NCBI GenBank assembly: GCA_051872395.1
Contig: JBJEDU010000007.1
Coordinates: 1 to 12,031, forward strand
Direction of reading: 5' to 3'
DNA from: JBJEDU01 sp051872395
GTDB lineage: Bacteria > Bacillota_I > Bacilli_A > RFN20 > CAG-826
DNA: 12,031 nucleotides
Of this stretch, positions 8,233 to 12,031 are shown one piece after another. Both the position numbers and the translations under genes were made by a program. The notes under the pieces were generated by a model. It was given only the letters and a program-made list of their open reading frames with translations. It made no database searches and was not told the origin of the DNA. Numbering within the stretch: the first letter of the stretch is position 1; the number at the start of each line of letters is the position of its first letter.

Positions 8233-8346
8233 TTGAGCAAAACGAGATTATTAAAATATATTAAAAATATATTGAATTAGGACAAAAAAGTAATAATAAT
8301 ATCAACGTAAAAAGTAATTGTTTACTGATTACAAAATTTTCACATT

Positions 8347-8365
8347 TATTATTTAATAAATAATA
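8347..8365. repeat. 19-bp perfect palindrome upstream of pfkA
   Basis: Arms TATTATTTA (8347-8355) and TAAATAATA (8357-8365) are exact inverted copies around one central base. It covers the -35 zone of the probable pfkA promoter, so it could be an operator. In such AT-rich DNA one palindrome of this length in about 200 bases is not very unlikely by chance, so this is a candidate only. Confidence 0.4.
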
Positions 8366-8371
8366 CATTTG

Positions 8372-8380
8372 TGTTAATAT
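8372..8380 (+). promoter_or_regulatory. Probable extended -10 promoter for pfkA
   Basis: TGTTAATAT reads as TGn followed by a -10-like TAATAT (8375-8380), about 29 bases before the pfkA ATG. An alternative -10 is TATTAT at 8380-8385. No clear -35 exists at the expected distance, consistent with an extended -10 promoter or activator dependence. Confidence 0.45.
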
Positions 8381-8394
8381 ATTATGCGAAATAA

Positions 8395-8401
8395 AGGAAG
8401 G
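8395..8401 (+). promoter_or_regulatory. Shine-Dalgarno site for pfkA
   Basis: AGGAAGG lies 8 bases before the ATG at 8410, the strongest ribosome-binding site of the right-hand operon. It agrees with the more GC-ending codons of pfkA, a sign of high expression. Confidence 0.8.
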
Positions 8402-8409
8402 TTTATTTT

Positions 8410-9369
8410 ATGATTAAAAGAATTGCTGTCTTAACAAGTGGTGGCGACGCACCTGGAATGAATGCCGCGATTCGTGTCTGCATCCGTGCCGGATTATTCT
8501 ACGGCAAAGAAATGTATGTCGTTTACGACGGATATAAAGGATTAGTTGAAGGTGATATCCATCAAGTAACAAAAGATTTCACAAGCGATATTATAAATCG
8601 CGGTGGCACAGTTATTAGAACATCAAGATTACCAGAATTCAAAAATCCTGATGTTGTTGCTAAAGCTGTACAAAATTTAAAAGATTATGAGATAGATGCA
8701 CTTATTGGTATTGGTGGAGATGGAACTTATAAAGGTCTTCTTGCCTTATCAAAACAAGGAGTCAAAGTAATTGGAATTCCTGGCACTATCGATAATGACG
8801 TGGCGTCCACAGATGAAACTATCGGTTTCTCCACTGCTTTAAATACAATTTGTGATTGTATCGATAAAATTAAAGATACTTCTTCATCCCATCAAAGATG
8901 TTCGGTAATCGAAGTTATGGGTCGTCATTGTGGTGACTTAGCGATTTTCTCTAGTATTGCAGAAGCCGCTGAAATGACTGTCACTTATGACCATCCTGTT
9001 AGCGATGAAGTTTTATATTCAAAACTTAGAAAGATTAAATCACAAAGAAAATCTCACGCAATTGTCATCGTGAGTGAAAACTTACTCAACATCGATGAAT
9101 TCGCAAAGAAGATTGAAAAAGAAACTGGATTTGAAACAAAAACAGAAGTATTAGGCCGTTTACAAAGAGGTGGTTCTCCATCCGCGGCAGATAGAATTTT
9201 AGCTTCAAGACTCGGAAGCCACGCTATTGAATTACTAAATAATGGCAAAGCTGGAAGAGTTGTTGGTATCAAAGATAATCATATCGTTGATTATGATATC
9301 GAAGATGCTTTAACAATGAAACGAGACATCCATAAGAATTTATTAAAATTAATTGATATGCTTCAATAA
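8410..9369 (+). CDS. pfkA: ATP-dependent 6-phosphofructokinase
   Basis: Phosphorylates fructose 6-phosphate to fructose 1,6-bisphosphate, the committed step of glycolysis, in the cytoplasm. The 319-residue length is typical. The phosphate loop TSGGDAPGMNAA (9-20) and GGDGT (102-106) are present; Gly at 105 marks ATP rather than pyrophosphate use. The catalytic loop is PGTIDND, with D128 as base and D130; R163, M170-G-R172 and E223 of the sugar site are kept. Two phosphate-binding positions differ from E. coli: R243 is K244 and H249 is R250 (LGRLQRGG). Effector-site residues equivalent to R21, R25, E187 and K213 are retained, while R54 and R154 are Lys, so allosteric control by ADP/PEP is plausible. 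Codon use is less AT-extreme than in the neighbours, fitting a highly expressed gene. It heads an operon with the ROK kinase (5-bp gap) and thrS. No pyk follows, unlike Bacillus. Confidence 0.97.
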   Translation: MIKRIAVLTSGGDAPGMNAAIRVCIRAGLFYGKEMYVVYDGYKGLVEGDIHQVTKDFTSDIINRGGTVIRTSRLPEFKNPDVVAKAVQNLKDYEIDALIGIGGDGTYKGLLALSKQGVKVIGIPGTIDNDVASTDETIGFSTALNTICDCIDKIKDTSSSHQRCSVIEVMGRHCGDLAIFSSIAEAAEMTVTYDHPVSDEVLYSKLRKIKSQRKSHAIVIVSENLLNIDEFAKKIEKETGFETKTEVLGRLQRGGSPSAADRILASRLGSHAIELLNNGKAGRVVGIKDNHIVDYDIEDALTMKRDIHKNLLKLIDMLQ

Positions 9370-9374
9370 TCATT

Positions 9375-10223
9375 ATGAAAAAAGTAATTTCGTTAGATAT
9401 CGGTGGAACAAATTTACGTGCCGCCATCATTAATAATCAATACGAAATTGAAAAGGTGATTATTAAAGACAATAAAACTTATGGTGATAGAGATGCTTTC
9501 TATCGAAATATTATTTCATTAATAAATGAATTAGATTTTGAAGTTAATGAGATAGAAAACATTTGTGTTGGTTTACCAGGAAAAGTCCGCTCTAATGGTA
9601 AAGTTGATGAATTAATTAATGTCGGAATTAAAGATGTCGATATCCCTACATTAATTGGATCGAGATTTGATTTACCTGTATATATAAAAAATGACGCTGA
9701 GATGGCTCTATTAGCCGAATCTTTTTTAGGTGTTGGTAAAGACTATAACAGTGTTTACTTTTTAACAGTTTCCACAGGTGTGGGCGGTGGCTTTACATAT
9801 AAAAAAGAAGCTAAAGAAATCGGCTTAGAAATAGGTCATACACCATTTTTATACAAAAATGAATATTATGATTTTGAAACAATTGCTTCTGGTAAAGGAA
9901 TAGTTAATTTATGTAAAATCAACGGACTAGTAGTTGATTCTGCCATTGAATTTTTCAAATTAGTAAAAGATGAGGATGAAAAAGCATTAACTATTTTAGA
10001 AGATTGGTTAAATTTATTTACTGATTTATTACAATTCATCAATAAAATTTATCAACCAGAAGTTATTGCTTTTACAGGCGGCGTTATGAAATCAAAAGAT
10101 TTATTTTTTGATAAATTAAAACAAAAAAATGAAAATTTAAATTTAACAGAATGCTTATATAAACAAAATGCTGGCCTTATCGGTGGAGCGTGTTTAGGTT
10201 TTTCAAAAGCAAGAAAGGATTAA
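9375..10223 (+). CDS. ROK-family sugar kinase, glucokinase-like, lacking the zinc motif
   Basis: ATP-dependent hexose kinase of the ROK family, 282 residues, probably cytosolic. Visible: N-terminal phosphate-binding DIGGTNLR (8-15), catalytic Asp in KNDAEMALLAE (D107), second phosphate loop STGVGGG (133-139), the sugar-binding GLEIGH (150-155, with E152 and H155), and the downstream Glu in FETIASGKG (E168). The CxCGxxGCxE zinc-binding motif normally found between His155 and Glu168 is absent; the segment reads LYKNEYYDFE with no Cys. Late AFTGGVMKS (about 232-240) fits the family ATP-site glycines. Placement between pfkA and thrS suggests a glycolytic role, possibly glucokinase, but ROK members also use fructose, mannose or N-acetyl sugars, so no gene name is given. 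The ATG at 9375 has no good Shine-Dalgarno and sits 5 bp after the pfkA stop, so translation is probably coupled. Confidence 0.88.
   Translation: MKKVISLDIGGTNLRAAIINNQYEIEKVIIKDNKTYGDRDAFYRNIISLINELDFEVNEIENICVGLPGKVRSNGKVDELINVGIKDVDIPTLIGSRFDLPVYIKNDAEMALLAESFLGVGKDYNSVYFLTVSTGVGGGFTYKKEAKEIGLEIGHTPFLYKNEYYDFETIASGKGIVNLCKINGLVVDSAIEFFKLVKDEDEKALTILEDWLNLFTDLLQFINKIYQPEVIAFTGGVMKSKDLFFDKLKQKNENLNLTECLYKQNAGLIGGACLGFSKARKD
10214..10219 (+). promoter_or_regulatory. Shine-Dalgarno site for thrS
   Basis: AAAGGA lies 5 bases before the thrS ATG at 10225, within the last codons of the ROK kinase gene. Confidence 0.65.
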
Positions 10224-10224
10224 T

Positions 10225-11991
10225 ATGAAAATACAACTACAAGATGGTTCAATTAAAGAAATAGAAAAGAGTTCAAAAGAAGCATTTGAGGTTTTAAATC
10301 ATTCAACATCTCACTTGCTCGCTATGGCTGTTAAAGAACTGTACCCAGATGCCAAATTTGGATTTGGACCAGCGATTGAAGAAGGCTTTTATTATGATAT
10401 TGATTTTTCTAGTCCAATCGTTGAAGAAGACTTAGCGAAAATCGAAAAGAAAATGAAAGAACTTGCAGACAAAAACTTTAAGATTGAAAGAAAAGAAGTT
10501 AGCAAGAAAGAAGCATTAGAATTATTTAAAGATAACGAATATAAAGTTGAATTAATCAATGAAATTGAAGGATCAATCACCATCTTTATGCAAGGTGATT
10601 TTGTTGATTTATGCAAAGGTCCACATTTGTTATACACTGACGCTATCAAACATTTTAAACTACTCAATATCGCTGGAGCGTATTGGAGAGGCGATAGTAA
10701 TAACAAACAATTAGTGAGAATTTATGGAACTAGTTGGTATTCAAAAGAAGATTTAGATATTTATCTAAATTTAGTGGAAGAAAGAAAGAAAAGAGACCAT
10801 CGTTTACTAGGTAAACAAATGGGTTTATTCATGATTTCTGAATTTGGTCCAGGTTTTCCATTTTGGCTTCCAAAAGGAATGATTTTAAGAGAACAAATTG
10901 AAAAATATTGGAAGAGCCAACATGTCAAATATGGTTATGATTTTGTTAAAACCCCAACCATGTTATCAAAAGAACTTTGGATTACATCAGGGCATTGGGG
11001 ACATTACGAAAAAAATATGTACACAACGAAGATTGATGAAAAAGATTTCGCTATTAAACCAATGAATTGCCCAGGTGGAATTCTCGTCTATAAAAACTCA
11101 TTACATAGTTATAAAGATTTACCAATTCGTTTAGCAGAATTAGGTTTAGTCCATCGTCATGAGGCCAGCGGAGCGTTAAATGGTTTATTTAGAGTTCGCG
11201 CTTTCACGCAAGATGATGCTCATATTTTCTGTCGCGAAGATCAAATAGAAGAAGAAATTAAAACATTATTAAAGTTTTATGAAGAAATGTATAGTGTCTT
11301 CAATTTAGACTATTACATTGAATTATCAACTAGACCAGAAGAAGACTATATTGGTGATATTGAAATTTGGAATAAGAGCGAAGATATTTTAAAAAGAGCC
11401 TGTCTAGCCAGTGGTAAAGAATTTAAAATTAACCCAGGTGATGGAGCGTTCTATGGTCCAAAATTAGATTTCAAATTACGTGATTCAATGGGAAGAATTT
11501 GGCAATGTGGCACAATTCAATTAGATATGAATTTACCTCATCGTTTTGAATGTTCCTACATTGATAGTAATGGTGAAAAGAAAGAACCAATTATGTTACA
11601 TAGAGCTTGCTTAGGTTCTATTGAAAGATTCATCGGTATTATTATTGAAAATTACGGTGGAGCGTTCCCTGCTTGGTTAGCTCCAACTCAAATCAAAGTT
11701 CTACCAGTCAATAATGAATATCATTTAGATTACGCAAAAGAAATTACTAAATTATTTAAAGAAAATGATTTTAGAGTGGAACTTGATGATAGTAACGAAA
11801 AACTTGGCTATCGTATGAGAAACGCTCAAGTTGAAAAAATCCCATACACTATCGTTATCGGCGACAAAGAAGTTAAAGATAGAACAGTTACATATCGTAA
11901 GTTCTCTTCAAAAGAGCAAACAACAATTTCTCTTGATGATTTCATCGAAAAAATTAAAGATGAAGTAGTAAACAAGAAATATGTTAGATGA
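10225..11991 (+). CDS. thrS: Threonyl-tRNA synthetase lacking most of the TGS domain
   Basis: Class II synthetase that charges tRNA-Thr and edits Ser-tRNA-Thr. It has 588 residues, about 50 fewer than the E. coli enzyme. Only the first strand pair of the TGS domain remains (IQLQDGSIKEIEK, 3-15) before the editing domain begins. Editing residues H26, H30, C130 and H134 match E. coli H73, H77, C182 and H186. Catalytic zinc ligands are C282 (MNCPGG), H333 (DDAHIFC) and H459 (MLHRACLG), each 52 positions below E. coli C334/H385/H511. Motif 2 is present (LGLVHRHEASG ... FRVRAFTQDD), as is motif 3 (CLGSIERFIG, 462-471), and the anticodon-binding domain runs from about 485 to the end (APTQIKVLPV ... 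VIGDKEV). The start is set by AAAGGA 5 bases upstream and begins 1 bp after the ROK stop. No T-box leader precedes it. The TGA stop shows that TGA is not Trp here. Confidence 0.97.
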   Translation: MKIQLQDGSIKEIEKSSKEAFEVLNHSTSHLLAMAVKELYPDAKFGFGPAIEEGFYYDIDFSSPIVEEDLAKIEKKMKELADKNFKIERKEVSKKEALELFKDNEYKVELINEIEGSITIFMQGDFVDLCKGPHLLYTDAIKHFKLLNIAGAYWRGDSNNKQLVRIYGTSWYSKEDLDIYLNLVEERKKRDHRLLGKQMGLFMISEFGPGFPFWLPKGMILREQIEKYWKSQHVKYGYDFVKTPTMLSKELWITSGHWGHYEKNMYTTKIDEKDFAIKPMNCPGGILVYKNSLHSYKDLPIRLAELGLVHRHEASGALNGLFRVRAFTQDDAHIFCREDQIEEEIKTLLKFYEEMYSVFNLDYYIELSTRPEEDYIGDIEIWNKSEDILKRACLASGKEFKINPGDGAFYGPKLDFKLRDSMGRIWQCGTIQLDMNLPHRFECSYIDSNGEKKEPIMLHRACLGSIERFIGIIIENYGGAFPAWLAPTQIKVLPVNNEYHLDYAKEITKLFKENDFRVELDDSNEKLGYRMRNAQVEKIPYTIVIGDKEVKDRTVTYRKFSSKEQTTISLDDFIEKIKDEVVNKKYVR

Positions 11992-12031
11992 CAAAGTTAT
12001 TGCAACAAAAAAATATTAAACAGATGACATC
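11988..12031 (+). CDS. Start of an unidentified downstream gene (cut by window end)
   Basis: An ATG at 11988 overlaps the thrS stop in the ATGA arrangement common in coupled operons, and its frame stays open to the last base (MTKLLQQKNIKQMT). No clear Shine-Dalgarno precedes it, and a second ATG lies at 12024 in the same frame. The other ATG at 11981 closes after 12 codons and is not a gene. The fragment is too short to identify. Confidence 0.4.
   Translation, partial: MTKLLQQKNIKQMT

Larger units (their letters stand above)
8197..8409. other. Divergent intergenic control region between dnaB and pfkA
   Basis: This 213-bp gap, almost entirely A and T, is the only real intergenic space in the window. 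It holds the dnaB promoter at its left edge, a near-tandem AT repeat (TTAAAATATA at 8251-8260 followed by TTAAAAATATA at 8261-8271), a 19-bp palindrome, and the probable pfkA promoter and ribosome-binding site at its right edge. I see no RNA gene, riboswitch fold or terminator hairpin in it. Confidence 0.7.

Noticed and set aside
8197..8409. T-box, riboswitch or small RNA in the intergenic region
   Set aside because: No T-box sequence, no GC-bearing stems and no hairpin with a T-run; the region is nearly all A and T.
9020..9070. Loss of the PfkA allosteric Glu (E187 of E. coli)
   Set aside because: First alignment put it at Asp194, but counting from the conserved MGR motif places it at Glu188, so it is conserved.
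8410..9369. PfkA as a pyrophosphate-dependent enzyme
   Set aside because: The GGDGT motif has Gly105; pyrophosphate enzymes typically have Asp there.
10392..10706. Antisense open frame of about 100 codons inside thrS, and similar minus-strand frames inside dnaE, polA and pfkA
   Set aside because: They lie wholly within conserved genes, have no ribosome-binding site, and show no recognisable domain; they are chance shadows.
11992..12031. Intrinsic terminator after thrS
   Set aside because: No inverted repeat followed by T-run; instead an ATGA-overlapping frame continues, suggesting the operon goes on.
1..12031. TGA read as Trp (Mycoplasma code)
   Set aside because: All real genes are full length without internal TGA, Trp is TGG, and thrS ends on TGA.

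Overview
The window is a compact, strongly AT-rich piece of bacterial chromosome carrying replication, repair, glycolysis and tRNA-charging genes. A DnaB/DnaI helicase-loader pair, a short-form DnaE next to PolA, and the association of polA, mutM, coaE, dnaB, dnaI, pfkA and thrS all point to the Bacillota/Mycoplasmatota side (Bacilli in the broad sense). In Bacillus subtilis the same genes lie in one neighbourhood. All Trp codons I checked are TGG and thrS ends on TGA, so the genetic code looks standard, unlike Mycoplasma. Short intergenic gaps, overlapping genes and shortened proteins suggest a streamlined, possibly host-associated member such as an Erysipelotrichia-, Izemoplasma- or RF39-like lineage. 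That placement is inference.

Layout. Bases 1-6044 (+) hold a tightly packed block: the 3' two thirds of dnaE, polA overlapping it by 8 bp, and one continuous reading frame that joins MutM (8-oxoguanine/Fapy glycosylase) to CoaE (dephospho-CoA kinase). Bases 6016-8196 (-) hold dnaB followed directly by dnaI. The dnaI 3' end overlaps the mutM-coaE 3' end by 29 bp in convergent orientation. Bases 8197-8409 are the only real intergenic region, a divergent control region with a dnaB promoter on the minus strand and a probable pfkA promoter on the plus strand. Bases 8410-11991 (+) hold pfkA, a ROK sugar kinase and thrS, separated by 5 and 1 bp. A further gene probably begins at 11988 and runs off the window.

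Function. dnaE, polA and mutM serve lagging-strand or primer synthesis, gap filling and oxidative-damage repair. DnaB and DnaI load the replicative helicase. The ROK kinase and PfkA would carry out two of the ATP-dependent phosphorylations of upper glycolysis, and ThrRS charges tRNA-Thr.

Most notable are: (1) the MutM-CoaE fusion with almost no linker; (2) a DnaI whose Walker A lysine is arginine, with further changes at sensor-1 and C-terminal arginine positions; (3) a dnaB gene whose promoter sits so close to its ATG that the mRNA should be leaderless; (4) a ThrRS that lacks most of the TGS domain but keeps the editing and zinc residues; (5) a ROK kinase without the family zinc motif; (6) a PfkA with two substitutions in the fructose-6-phosphate site; and (7) marked excess of TCGA/ATCGAT over the same-composition tetramer GATC. 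I see no RNA gene, mobile element or CRISPR array, and no wholly new multi-gene system.
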